A stretch of DNA of 41,701 bases from Lysinibacillus sp. FJAT-14745 (GTDB lineage Bacteria; Bacillota; Bacilli; Bacillales_A; Planococcaceae): the NCBI RefSeq assembly GCF_001275675.1, contig NZ_LITM01000011.1, positions 1 through 41,701 on the forward strand, given 5' to 3'. The translations under genes and the position numbers were made by a program. Under the pieces are notes generated by a model, which saw only the letters and a list, made by a program, of their open reading frames with translations, searched no databases and was not told the origin of the DNA. Shown here piece by piece: positions 7,720 through 16,109 of the stretch (position 1 is its first letter; each line of letters opens with the position of its first letter).

Positions 7720-8427
7720 ATGCCAGCATTAACGATGGATCAAGTTCGACAATTGAATTCCTATAGCATTTATACGACAGAACCAAAGCGGACATTATTT
7801 ACATTAGCGGATATACATAAGGACTTTTACCATCCTGACTTTTTAAACCTGATGATGGGAATTACAGACGCAGCAACGGAAACAGCCGCTATTTCTCACT
7901 TTGCACGCCGCTACGGTATGTTTTTCGCTATGCAACTTTACATGCTTGCCGCCTATGACGAAGTGTGGGACGGTAAACCAATCGAGCTTCGCTTTGATGC
8001 AGCAAAAGAATTCGACAGTTTTACAGTCGCAATGTTTGTTAACCCAAACGATTGGCGTTATGTCGAAGAAGATGAACGGCAAGCAGTTATTGAGAAGATC
8101 CTCTATGATGGGCATGTTATCGTTCAACAGCTTCGTAAAGTAACATCTATTTCCCCTCTCACTATTTGGGAGAATTTCTTTGGATATCTACTTTGGCACT
8201 ATCATATATTGCTTTCTAATCCCGGTCTAGCCGATCAGGCAATGGAGGATATTGAAGCTTTAGAGGACCCTAAAACATGGGCTCGTTTCTCCAACAAATC
8301 TTGGTGGGCACAATATACAGGCGGTCAAAGCCCCACTAATTTAGTGAACGTTCCTGTACGAAAATCATGTTGTTTTTCTAAAGACATACCTGGTTTAATG
8401 GCTTGTGGTTTTTGCCCGATTAAATAA
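7720..8427 (+). CDS. FhuF-like (2Fe-2S) iron-reductase family protein, 235 aa
   Basis: The C-terminus carries Cys-Cys-x10-Cys-x2-Cys (C217, C218, C229, C232; CCFSKDIPGLMACGFCP), the [2Fe-2S] motif of the FhuF family, which reduces ferric siderophores at the cytoplasmic side. The N-terminal 200 residues are like the IucA/IucC C-terminal / FhuF-like fold. Start: the frame opens with GTG (7711) and ATG (7714), but these sit inside the AAAGGTGAT ribosome site, so the ATG at 7720 is used. No Fur box lies in the 100 bp before it. The nearest one (6919) is on the far side of the DUF4395 pseudogene. The iron role is inferred from the cysteine motif. Confidence 0.8.
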   Translation: MPALTMDQVRQLNSYSIYTTEPKRTLFTLADIHKDFYHPDFLNLMMGITDAATETAAISHFARRYGMFFAMQLYMLAAYDEVWDGKPIELRFDAAKEFDSFTVAMFVNPNDWRYVEEDERQAVIEKILYDGHVIVQQLRKVTSISPLTIWENFFGYLLWHYHILLSNPGLADQAMEDIEALEDPKTWARFSNKSWWAQYTGGQSPTNLVNVPVRKSCCFSKDIPGLMACGFCPIK

Positions 8428-8443
8428 TCACACCCTTAACGAA

Positions 8444-8490
8444 AAAGCCTTACCTCTCACAATAAGTGAAAGGTAAGGCTTATTTCTTTT
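8444..8490. terminator. Bidirectional terminator
   Basis: AAGCCTTACCT (8445-8455) pairs with AGGTAAGGCTT (8471-8481), with A-run before and T-rich tail after. It is shared by converging genes. Confidence 0.88.
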
Positions 8491-8492
8491 AT

Positions 8493-9173
8493 TTATTTTT
8501 CATAAACGACGAACCAATCATTTTGATCCTCATACATAGAAGTACCTATATAGCCCTGTTTCAAAAGCTGTTGCTGACCAACTGTATCACCCATCGATAG
8601 CGTCTTCTTTTCTGTAAAGGTTGGTAGCTCTTGTCGCAAGTCTTTATAGAAAATATATCGTAGCTTATCGACATACTTAACCTTTAATCCCTTTACGACT
8701 AATCCTTGAGAAAATTTATCTTTTAAGCTAGGGATATTATATGGCTTTACTGTTGAGCATACATAATCATATTTCTCTAAATCGATATGGCCCATGACAA
8801 CTTGGGCTAATGTTTTTTGTAATCCATAGCCACGATAGGTTGGTGAGACATTCGATATTTCTTGATATAAAACTTTATGAAATTCATCCTCGGCAAGCCC
8901 ACAATCATAGCCAAGGTGCTCTTCGTCAACAGGTGGGTTCAATAGTGCGCGAAAGGCAATTAACTCATCCTCTACATAAGCACCTATCATCATACCATTG
9001 CCTCTTAAAATATAGTCAAATTCCTCAGTGCTTAATGGCTGTAATATACTTTGGTCTGCTAATGATTCATAAACCTCAAGCTGTAATTTTTCAATTTCTT
9101 GCAAATGCTGAAGGTTTAGTGTTGTAACAAAAAACGGCGTTTCACCAAGCATGCCTTCATAAATTTTTTCCAT
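8493..9173 (-). CDS. GNAT-like acetyltransferase, 226 aa, epimerase operon
   Basis: The acetyl-CoA loop is recognisable in VSPTYRGYGLQKTLAQVVM (about residues 109-127), with the expected strand 'YDYVCSTVKPYNIPS' after it. It is longer than a minimal GNAT, with an extra C-terminal 60 residues. The start lies 12 bp after the end of the dipeptide epimerase gene, so the two are almost surely cotranscribed. A GNAT next to a dipeptide epimerase suggests a substrate such as an amino acid or dipeptide, but this is inference. Confidence 0.8.
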   Translation of the reverse strand: MEKIYEGMLGETPFFVTTLNLQHLQEIEKLQLEVYESLADQSILQPLSTEEFDYILRGNGMMIGAYVEDELIAFRALLNPPVDEEHLGYDCGLAEDEFHKVLYQEISNVSPTYRGYGLQKTLAQVVMGHIDLEKYDYVCSTVKPYNIPSLKDKFSQGLVVKGLKVKYVDKLRYIFYKDLRQELPTFTEKKTLSMGDTVGQQQLLKQGYIGTSMYEDQNDWFVVYEK

Positions 9174-9185
9174 TTCGCCGCCTCC

Positions 9186-10298
9186 TTAGGCTGTTACAAT
9201 TGTTGAGAACTTACATAATTCTTTAAGGATCTCTTCATCTACGTCTACACCTAATCCTGGTTTTTCATTTAAACAGATAAATGGCACATCATAGTGTAAG
9301 TTTCCGACATCTTTAGAGAATTTTAATGGGCCTGTTAATTCTACACTTGTCATTATTTTTTTAGAGAATGCTACATGGAAGCCAGCTGCTGAACCAACTG
9401 AAGATTCTACCATTGAACCGATTTGACATTCAATGCCTGCCATTTCAGCCATAACTGCTAGTTTCATAGCAGGATAAATTCCACCGCATTTCATTAATTT
9501 AATATTAACTTTATCTGCTGCACGCTTTGCAATAATTTCACGCATTTCACGTACACCGCGAAGTCCTTCATCAATCATTAATGGTACATCTGATTTTGAC
9601 TTCACTTCTACCATTCCATCAATATCTTCACTATCTACTGGCTGCTCTAACCAATCGATATTTAGATCCTTTAACGCACGTAAACCTTGTAATGTAGTTG
9701 ACGAATTGCCCCATCCTTGATTTACATCTACACGAATTGCAATATCTTCGCCAACACGTTCACGCACCGCTTTAATACGAGCAACATCACGAGCTACCTC
9801 TGTTCCTACCTTCATTTTAAATGATTGATAGCCCATCTCTACACGGTTAGCCGCCTCTTCTGCCATCGCCTCAGGTGTACCAATGCTCAGTACATGGGTA
9901 ATCGGGAATTTCTCATGATAACGTCCACCTAATAGTTGGTACACTGGAACTTGTAACGATTTACCTGCAATATCGAAACAAGCAATGTCAAGCGCTGCTT
10001 TCGCTGCTGGGACATCCTTCACAACTTTGTTCAACTTATCGTGAAGTTTTTCAAAGGCCATTGGATTTTCTCCAATGATTGTAGGAGCAAGCTGATTCTT
10101 TAATACAGCATATGTACTTTCCCATGTCTCCCCTGTTACATGCTCATCGGGTACTGCTTCACCATAGCCTACAATACCTGTATCTGTCGTAACCTTCAAA
10201 ATAATAGAAGGCATTGTATCATATGTAGCGTAACTGATGATAAATGGATCAATAAGTGGTAAATGAATGGCGAAAATTTCTACTTGTTGGATTTTCAT
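9186..10298 (-). CDS. Dipeptide epimerase (enolase superfamily, L-Ala-D/L-Glu epimerase-like)
   Basis: 370 aa, full length for the mandelate racemase/muconate lactonizing subgroup. Catalytic features are in place: the K-x-K pair K161/K163 (FKMKVG), metal ligands D191 (DVNQGW), E218 (WLEQP) and D243 (MIDEG), and the opposite-face Lys K267 (NIKLMKCGG). These positions nearly coincide with those of Bacillus L-Ala-D/L-Glu epimerase. It would invert the second residue of dipeptides, for example from murein turnover. DEG replaces the more usual DES, so substrate preference may differ. It leads the operon with the downstream GNAT gene and diverges from a regulator 80 bp away. Confidence 0.88.
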   Translation of the reverse strand: MKIQQVEIFAIHLPLIDPFIISYATYDTMPSIILKVTTDTGIVGYGEAVPDEHVTGETWESTYAVLKNQLAPTIIGENPMAFEKLHDKLNKVVKDVPAAKAALDIACFDIAGKSLQVPVYQLLGGRYHEKFPITHVLSIGTPEAMAEEAANRVEMGYQSFKMKVGTEVARDVARIKAVRERVGEDIAIRVDVNQGWGNSSTTLQGLRALKDLNIDWLEQPVDSEDIDGMVEVKSKSDVPLMIDEGLRGVREMREIIAKRAADKVNIKLMKCGGIYPAMKLAVMAEMAGIECQIGSMVESSVGSAAGFHVAFSKKIMTSVELTGPLKFSKDVGNLHYDVPFICLNEKPGLGVDVDEEILKELCKFSTIVTA

Positions 10299-10378
10299 TT
10301 GTCTCTATCTCCTATATAATATAGTTGTCGTTAATACGTCGCTAATTATCGAAAAAATATAGAAAGGGAACATTGCCT

Positions 10379-11620
10379 ATGTCTACTAAAATAGCGGTTA
10401 TTTGCTCTAAAGCATTTATGGAGCGTATAAATAGTATCGCACAAAACATTGAGAATATTCAATTAGAATTTTATCTTTACGCTCAACCTACAGAGGCACC
10501 CGTTTTGTTAAAACAAATTAAGCCATGTGATGCACTTTTGTTTGGAGGAACGTTACCCTATTTACATGCCCAATCTGCACTGTCAGAACTGCCAATACCA
10601 TGGAATTATATAAAACAAGATGAGACGGCAATTTCTACAACTTTATTATCGCTTATAGCCCATTATGCAGTACCTTTAAATAGAATTTCCATCGATGTTA
10701 TGAATCCAGCTATTGTCGAAAATGTTTTAACAGAAATAGAGTATTTCGGTCCAAAACCATATATTCAGGCTATTTCTATTACTGAGCCTACTCAATCTAT
10801 TTTGCAGCATCATATCGCTTTATGGGAAGCTAACAGCATTGACTATGTCATAACAAGTATTCATAGTGTGTTTGATGAATTACAGGCTCTTCAAATACCT
10901 GCAATCCGCATGCTAGATGCAACTAACTCCATTGTTCAATGCTTAGAGGAAACGATATCCCAATCACTTCTTACAAAATCCGAATCTGTCAAAGCCATTG
11001 TTGGACTATTAGAAGCTCCTGAAAATAAACCTATAGACGCTAACATGTTAACGCAAATCACTGCAGCTACGCATTCAACTTATAAACAAATTACACCTTA
11101 CTCTTTTGAGCTTTATACGACAGCTGGGCATTTGCAAAGGGCACTCGAAAAAGAGAATTTACAGAACTTATTGCAGCAAACTAATAAGCCCTTTAAATTA
11201 GCATTTGGTTATGGTCACTCTATTTTAGAGGCTAACCAAAATGCCAAGAACGCATTAACATTTGCTAAACCTTGTGAAGTTTATATATTAGATGAACATA
11301 AAAACTTGCTAGGTCCATTCCCAAATTCGGAAGTAAGACTAGCTTTAAAAACAGATGATCCTTTCGTTTTACAAATGGCAAAGCAAACAAGCTTAAGTCC
11401 ATTAAATATTTCCAAGATCATTCATTTTAGCCGGGAGCGACAATCAGCGCAATTTACATCCCATAATCTTGCAGAATACTTACAAGTTACACGCCGCACA
11501 ACAGAGCGCATTATTAAAAAATTAGTGGATAACGGTTATGCTAAAGTAGTTGGTGAAGAAATGACTCACCAACAAGGCCGCCCACGTACAATCTATGAAT
11601 TGAACTTTGCTATTTATTAA
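10379..11620 (+). CDS. Transcriptional regulator with N-terminal sensor and C-terminal HTH, 413 aa
   Basis: The last 80 residues form a winged helix-turn-helix ('FTSHNLAEYLQVTRRTTERIIKKLVDNGYAKVV', about residues 362-395). The first 330 residues are an alpha/beta sensor region ('DALLFGGTLPYLHAQ', 'FKLAFGYGHSILEANQNAKNAL') whose second half resembles nucleotide-cyclase-like or PAS-like folds. I cannot name the family. AAAGGG at 10363-10368 suits the ATG at 10379 better than the in-frame TTG at 10373. Its divergent position strongly suggests it controls the epimerase-GNAT operon in response to a peptide or amino acid ligand. Confidence 0.8.
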   Translation: MSTKIAVICSKAFMERINSIAQNIENIQLEFYLYAQPTEAPVLLKQIKPCDALLFGGTLPYLHAQSALSELPIPWNYIKQDETAISTTLLSLIAHYAVPLNRISIDVMNPAIVENVLTEIEYFGPKPYIQAISITEPTQSILQHHIALWEANSIDYVITSIHSVFDELQALQIPAIRMLDATNSIVQCLEETISQSLLTKSESVKAIVGLLEAPENKPIDANMLTQITAATHSTYKQITPYSFELYTTAGHLQRALEKENLQNLLQQTNKPFKLAFGYGHSILEANQNAKNALTFAKPCEVYILDEHKNLLGPFPNSEVRLALKTDDPFVLQMAKQTSLSPLNISKIIHFSRERQSAQFTSHNLAEYLQVTRRTTERIIKKLVDNGYAKVVGEEMTHQQGRPRTIYELNFAIY

Positions 11621-11656
11621 AAAATTCTCGCAGATACTTTTGGCATCTGCGAGAAT
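11616..11656 (-). terminator. Strong hairpin with leftward T-run
   Basis: ATTCTCGCAGAT (11624-11635) pairs perfectly with ATCTGCGAGAAT (11645-11656). The T-run is on the minus strand, so it ends leftward transcription from the permease gene. It can also give the plus gene a 3' stem. Confidence 0.75.
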
Positions 11657-11816
11657 ACGGTTAGCTAGTAGATGGGATCATTTAGATTTAGTCCACTACC
11701 GCCATATTTTTTATATTTTTTATATATTAGATCAGGCGTGTTGATTAGGAAAAAATAAGTTTATTATTGAGCGATAAAAGGATTTTTTCGTTATTTTGCC
11801 AATATATTTCCATTTT

Positions 11817-11950
11817 AACTGATTGTAGCGTAGGGCTACTCGACTCCCGCGGGAAAGCGAGACAGACGAGACCCTGCACGGAGCGTAGCGGAGGAAGCGG
11901 CTCGACGCTCGCCCGCAGGAAAGCGAGTAGCCCGTAGCGGAAATCAGCCT
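11817..11950. repeat. GC-rich Bacillaceae intergenic repeat
   Basis: About 130 bp, much more GC-rich than the surroundings. Long inverted ends pair: GGGCTACTCG near 11834 with CGAGTAGCCC near 11925, and terminal CTGATT near 11819 with AATCAG near 11941. The inner part 'GAAAGCGAGACAGACGAGAC' and 'GGAGCGTAGCGGAGGAAGC' is of a type seen many times between genes in Bacillaceae. A short reading frame through it is spurious. Confidence 0.75.
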
Positions 11951-11996
11951 CTTTGGATGTATAGAAATGGTTAATCAACACACCTGATATTAGATA

Positions 11997-13493
11997 TTAT
12001 TTCGAATTATTTTTTTCAAATTCAAAATCAACATCCTTAAGATTAACTATTTTTGTTTTTTTAATGATTTTATAGCCAAACCATAAACAAAGGAAGAATG
12101 GGATTCCTAAATATGCTGCTACAACACTACCCCAATCTATTTCTTCAGCCATAAACGCTTGGAAATTTTGTGCGATAATTACAATTAGTCCACATGCTAT
12201 TGCAAAAATAGGTCCAATCGGAAACCATTTTGCCCTATATGGCAAATCGTTCAACGAATACCCTTGTGCAATATAAGCTTTACGGAAACGATAGTGACTG
12301 ATAGAGATTCCTAACCAGAAGATAAACCCTGTTATACCTATTGCATTCATTAACCAAATATAAACTACCCCATCCCCGAAAAAGGAAGCTAAAAAAGCAA
12401 GCATACCGACTGCACATGTTAATAGCATACCCGCAACAGGAACACCACGCTTATTCAATTTTGCAAAAATTTTCGGAGCCTGACCTTCTTTAGCCATAGC
12501 GTATAGCATACGTGTTGAAGCATACAAACTTGAATTCCCTGCTGATAAAACTGCTGATAAAATAACAGCATTCATTAATGAAGCAGCAAATGCAAATCCA
12601 GCTTTTTCAAATACCATGGTAAATGGACTGACCATTACATTTTCAGTTTGTAAATTTGGATTTGTATAAGGTATGATAAGCCCTATAATTAAAATCGCAA
12701 ATACGTAGAAAAGAAGAATTCTCCAAAAAACACTTTTAATAGCTGTGGGTACATTTTTCGCTGGATTCTCGCTTTCTCCAGCAGCTACCCCAACAATTTC
12801 TGTACCTTGGAATGAAAACCCTGCTGCAATAAAGACAATAAAAACACCTAAAATTCCTCCTGAAAAAGGAGCATCATCTACAGTGAAATTTTTGAATCCT
12901 ACTGCTTCCCCACCCATTATACCGAAAATCATTAGTAAGCCGACTATAATAAAAATTACAATTGCACTTACTTTAATTAATGAAAGCCAATATTCTCCTT
13001 CACCGTATCCTTTAACAGATAGAAAATTTAATAAGAAAATAATAGCTAAAAATGAACCGCTCCATAATATAGATGAGCTGTTTGGAAACCAAAATTTCAT
13101 AATCATTGTAGAAGCAGATAACTCAGCTGCAATCGTCATTGCCCAATTAAACCAGTAGGTCCAACCAATTGCAAATCCAAAAGCTGGATCAACAAATTTT
13201 GTACCATAAGTACTAAATGCACCACTTGTAGGCATAAATGCTGCTAGTTCTCCTAAACTTGTCATCACAAAGAAAATCATAGCTCCAACAAAAATATATG
13301 CTAGTAATGCACCGCCTGGACCTGCAGTACTGATTGCTGCACCACTACTAAGGAACAATCCTGTACCAATTGCTCCACCAATTGATATCATTGTTAAGTG
13401 TCGAGATTTCAAACCCTTTTTTAATTTCTGTTCTCCTTGTTGAATATCAGGCGAAATTTCATGAGATATACTATTTTCTTTTTTTAAGACCAT
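11997..13493 (-). CDS. APC-family amino acid permease (LysP/YvsH-like)
   Basis: 498 aa with 12 predicted membrane segments. The APC signature is clear: 'MISIGGAIGTGLFLSSGAAI' in helix 1, 'FQGTEIVGVAAGESENP' in helix 6, and 'STRMLYAMAKEGQAPKIFAKLNKRGVP' after helix 8. The fit is best to the lysine-specific permease branch (MTSLGELAAFMPTSGAFSTY), but substrate is not provable from sequence. The long frame begins at 13535. The ribosome site AGAAAGGA (13501-13508) lies 8 bases before the ATG at 13493, so that is the start. It stands alone. I see no lysine riboswitch or T-box in the 160 bp upstream. Confidence 0.88.
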   Translation of the reverse strand: MVLKKENSISHEISPDIQQGEQKLKKGLKSRHLTMISIGGAIGTGLFLSSGAAISTAGPGGALLAYIFVGAMIFFVMTSLGELAAFMPTSGAFSTYGTKFVDPAFGFAIGWTYWFNWAMTIAAELSASTMIMKFWFPNSSSILWSGSFLAIIFLLNFLSVKGYGEGEYWLSLIKVSAIVIFIIVGLLMIFGIMGGEAVGFKNFTVDDAPFSGGILGVFIVFIAAGFSFQGTEIVGVAAGESENPAKNVPTAIKSVFWRILLFYVFAILIIGLIIPYTNPNLQTENVMVSPFTMVFEKAGFAFAASLMNAVILSAVLSAGNSSLYASTRMLYAMAKEGQAPKIFAKLNKRGVPVAGMLLTCAVGMLAFLASFFGDGVVYIWLMNAIGITGFIFWLGISISHYRFRKAYIAQGYSLNDLPYRAKWFPIGPIFAIACGLIVIIAQNFQAFMAEEIDWGSVVAAYLGIPFFLCLWFGYKIIKKTKIVNLKDVDFEFEKNNSK

Positions 13494-13656
13494 TTTTTTA
13501 TCCTTTCTAAAAACACTTAATGTTGCCAATTTCAAGAAAACTAAATCTAGTTTTTCTTTACGTAGCTGTGTTATATATCAAAATTAAATGTCCTTGTTAA
13601 AATAATAATGACAAAATCTCTTAAGGAGAAATAACAAAGCTTTCCTCCATTACTTT

Positions 13657-14135
13657 TTAAGTTGTTAATATTTCTTTTGAAACGATTGAACATAACAGCA
13701 TAATTGTTACTAAGAACCATGCTGGAGAGATTAATTTTAAGCCGTAATAAATCATTGTTGCTAAGACTTCACCACCGATCCATGCTCCGATAGTTAATCC
13801 TACTAAAATATTAATGACCACGGCAGATAAAGCTAGGCGATACCCTTATACATCATTCCCTCAATTTCCATCCATTTAAATCCATGCATTTTGGCAACAA
13901 TTGCTGCTACAGTTGTTCCAACTATAAGTGAAGTGTGAGGACTTTGCTCTAATACTACTACCGTCATAAGCATAGTTATAATCATAATTACAAAAGTTAG
14001 AAGTACCCAACTAGCACTAATTTCCTTTTTTACAGTTCCATCCCCTTTTTTTGCACCTATCCCCTTTTCAACTTTTCTAAGACGCAAATATTTTTTTATG
14101 TTTTTTAGCATAATATTCGAAAAATTAAAAGTCAA
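13657..14135 (-). pseudogene. nhaC: Decayed nhaC (Na+/H+ antiporter), N-terminal third only
   Basis: The first frame reads a membrane segment (SWVLLTFVIMIITMLMTVVVL) then 'HGFKWMEIEGMMYKGIA' and stops. A one-base deletion near 13839 (CG where CCG is expected) shifts the frame. The other frame continues as RLALSAVVINILVGLTIG, then AWIGG, 'TMIYYGLKLISPAWFLVT' and 'LLCSIVSKEILTT', then stops at 13657. This matches NhaC up to the position just before its conserved G-T-S-W-G-T, so the remaining 300 residues are lost. A promoter-like TTGACT...TATGCT (about 14107-14136) and a near-consensus cre site (14181-14196) remain upstream. Confidence 0.75.
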
Positions 14136-14247
14136 CGCAAAAATTTTATGCTTCTCGAGCGATTTCGACTGTTTTTGCGCATAAAAACGTTTTCAAATAG
14201 CTATTAAGGACAATGCAAAATATTCATACATTTCGACAAAAAAGAAA

Positions 14248-14297
14248 AGAAAAAGGAACTATATCAAAAGAATTTTGCACTTTTGATATAGCTCCCT
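14248..14297 (-). terminator. Terminator of the M20D amidohydrolase gene
   Basis: GGAACTATATCAAAA (14255-14269) pairs with TTTTGATATAGCTCC (14281-14295); T-run on the minus strand. Confidence 0.88.
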
Positions 14298-14307
14298 CTC
14301 GCTATCG

Positions 14308-15423
14308 TTATTCGTATTCAGGTTTTTTTTCTAACACACAAGCAAGTACTTTTGCAGCATCCATTAATGCACTTCGTTCAAATGTCATTTTCGGATGATG
14401 TAATCCTGGAGTTAAGTTGGCTCCAATACCAACCATCGTTGCTTTTAATTCAGGTTTTTTAACTGTGTAAAAATGGAAGTCATCACTTCCAGGCGTTGTA
14501 ATTTCCTCAGCTAGATGCTCTTCCCCAAGTGCTTCAATAATTGCGTCTTTAGCCATACGTGCTGCAATCGAAGAAACTTCAGCACCAGGTGTGAAATCTA
14601 TCCATTTCCAGTCCATATCAATCTCAAACTGCTGCTGGATTGATTTTAAGCCAAATTCAATACGACTACGAAGTAATTCTAGTTGGTTATTACGTTGCGC
14701 CCGAATATCCATTGAGAAGCTTGCAGTACCTGGAATAATATTCGTACTACCACCATCTGCAACAATCTTCGTTAACTTTGCAGAATGAGGCTCGAAAGGT
14801 GATAAATGTATGCTATGGAGCATTTGTTGTACAGCCATAATAACATCGATTGCATTTTTCCCTTGATGAGGTCTAGCACCATGGGCATCAGTGCCTCGTA
14901 TTGTTCCTTCTAAAAAATAAGCTGCACCGTGATGGATAGCAGGCGATACTTTGCCAAGTGGTAGCTCTTCAATAGGTCTTAGATGAACACCAAATAAATG
15001 CGATACGCCATCAACAGCCCCACGCTCAAAGGCTGCACAAGCACCGTTCCCAAGTTCTTCTGCAGGTTGGAAAATAAAACGAACACGATGTTGCAACGGT
15101 CGATCTTTCAGCAGTAATAAAGCGCCAAGTATCATCGTTATATTTGCATCATGCCCACATGAGTGGTTCGCTTGCCATTTCCCATCCACTTCCTGCCATA
15201 AAGCATCTATATCTGCACGTACAGCAACAATTTCATCACCTGTACCAATTTCAGCAATTAGTCCCGGAACATCCCCTAACAAACGATAGGATACGTCTAA
15301 CTCATCTAAAATGGACGCAATCTTTTTAGTAGTTTCGAATTCCTTCCAACTTACCTCTGGGTATTTATGAAAATGATCAAACCATTGATAAATTGTTTCT
15401 TCTAAGATTACAACATTTGACAT
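14308..15423 (-). CDS. M20D family amidohydrolase / amino-acylase
   Basis: 371 aa, the normal length for the hippurate hydrolase, IAA-amino acid hydrolase and N-acetyl-diaminopimelate deacetylase family. Metal-binding motifs are present: HSCGHDANITM (Cys, His, about residues 88-92), FQPAEELGNG (the Glu pair), the mid His in FGVHLRP, and the C-terminal 'GIGANLTPGLHHPKMTF'. It cleaves an acyl or carbamoyl group from an amino acid; the exact substrate is unknown. The ribosome site GAGGTG selects the ATG at 15423 over the longer frame. Next to an amino acid permease and near peptide genes, a scavenging role is plausible. Confidence 0.88.
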   Translation of the reverse strand: MSNVVILEETIYQWFDHFHKYPEVSWKEFETTKKIASILDELDVSYRLLGDVPGLIAEIGTGDEIVAVRADIDALWQEVDGKWQANHSCGHDANITMILGALLLLKDRPLQHRVRFIFQPAEELGNGACAAFERGAVDGVSHLFGVHLRPIEELPLGKVSPAIHHGAAYFLEGTIRGTDAHGARPHQGKNAIDVIMAVQQMLHSIHLSPFEPHSAKLTKIVADGGSTNIIPGTASFSMDIRAQRNNQLELLRSRIEFGLKSIQQQFEIDMDWKWIDFTPGAEVSSIAARMAKDAIIEALGEEHLAEEITTPGSDDFHFYTVKKPELKATMVGIGANLTPGLHHPKMTFERSALMDAAKVLACVLEKKPEYE

Positions 15424-15574
15424 AACTACACCTCTATACGCATTTTTGTTTCCCATTATACAGGAAACTATTTCTTAAAAGTACATATGAATTTAGACCT
15501 ATATACATGAAAAATAAGGATATTTTATTAATAAGACTCCATACAGTTGAAGAAATCAAATATTAAAAAAATGA

Positions 15575-15692
15575 GGCTCATCACCAAAAGTTATGGATGG
15601 CATTTATTAAAACTTATGTCATATCGTGACACTGATCCCAAAGGAGTCGCCCAGTCGAAACGGAAATCAACCACTCGCTATGGTGATGATCT
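15575..15692 (+). repeat. Interspersed hairpin repeat, copy 2
   Basis: The end matches the family core: CAGTCGAAACGGAAATCAACC followed by ACTCGCTATGGTGAT (about 15651-15688). GAGGCTCATC at its start is shared with the copy at 39780. CATCACCA (15579-15586) and TGGTGATG (15681-15688) form an outer inverted repeat. Confidence 0.65.
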
Positions 15693-15710
15693 ATAATGAT
15701 TAATATATGT

Positions 15711-15760
15711 AAAAAAACGAAGGACTGTGTTAAAAGTTATTTCTACCTTTAGCACAGTCC
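15711..15760 (-). terminator. Terminator of the 47-aa peptide gene
   Basis: GGACTGTGTTAAA (15722-15734) pairs with TTTAGCACAGTCC (15748-15760); seven T follow on the minus strand. Confidence 0.85.
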
Positions 15761-15772
15761 ATCAAGTATTTA

Positions 15773-15916
15773 TTATAAACTTGTAAAAAAACCTTCTGGG
15801 TATTCTTCATAATGCACCATCGTTAGTTGCTCCTCATTTTTTTCCTCTTCCATATTAAGCTCAATTTCCTGATCCATTAAATACGTTTCAAATTTTGAGT
15901 TAAACAACTTTTTCAT
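15773..15916 (-). CDS. Small acidic peptide, 47 aa, function unknown
   Basis: A short gene with all the expected parts: GAGAGGTGAT just upstream of an ATG (15914-15916), 47 codons, and its own terminator. A -10-like TATAAT lies about 50 bp upstream. The product begins MKKLFNSKFETYLMDQEIEL, has a very acidic middle (EEEKNEEQ, residues 23-30), and ends YPEGFFTSL. There is no membrane segment or signal peptide. The charged leader plus hydrophobic tail is reminiscent of peptide precursors, but no modification enzyme or exporter is adjacent. It is not recognised. Confidence 0.65.
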   Translation of the reverse strand: MKKLFNSKFETYLMDQEIELNMEEEKNEEQLTMVHYEEYPEGFFTSL

Positions 15917-16059
15917 TTAATCACCTCTCCATTTAATTTGAATGAATTTTCTGATAAAAGAATTATACAATGACCTTTGTAAAAAAAGCAATAAACGATG
16001 CTCATTATGCATAAAAAGTATAAAAACAATCTACTTTTTAGATTGAAATTTCAGGTTTA

Positions 16060-16093
16060 TCAGAAAAAGAGATGTATCAAATTACGATACATC
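16060..16093 (-). terminator. Terminator of SLH surface protein 1
   Basis: GATGTATC (16071-16078) and GATACATC (16086-16093) around AAATTAC, with T-run on the minus strand. Nearly the same hairpin follows paralog 2 (19146-19174). Confidence 0.85.
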
Positions 16094-16109
16094 CCTCATA
16101 TAGTTAGAC

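Noticed and set aside
11745..11981. A 78-codon frame on the minus strand
   Set aside because: It is the false reading of the GC-rich intergenic repeat; no ribosome site.
13494..13656. Lysine riboswitch or T-box before the amino acid permease
   Set aside because: The stretch is AT-rich with no matching stem or conserved box.
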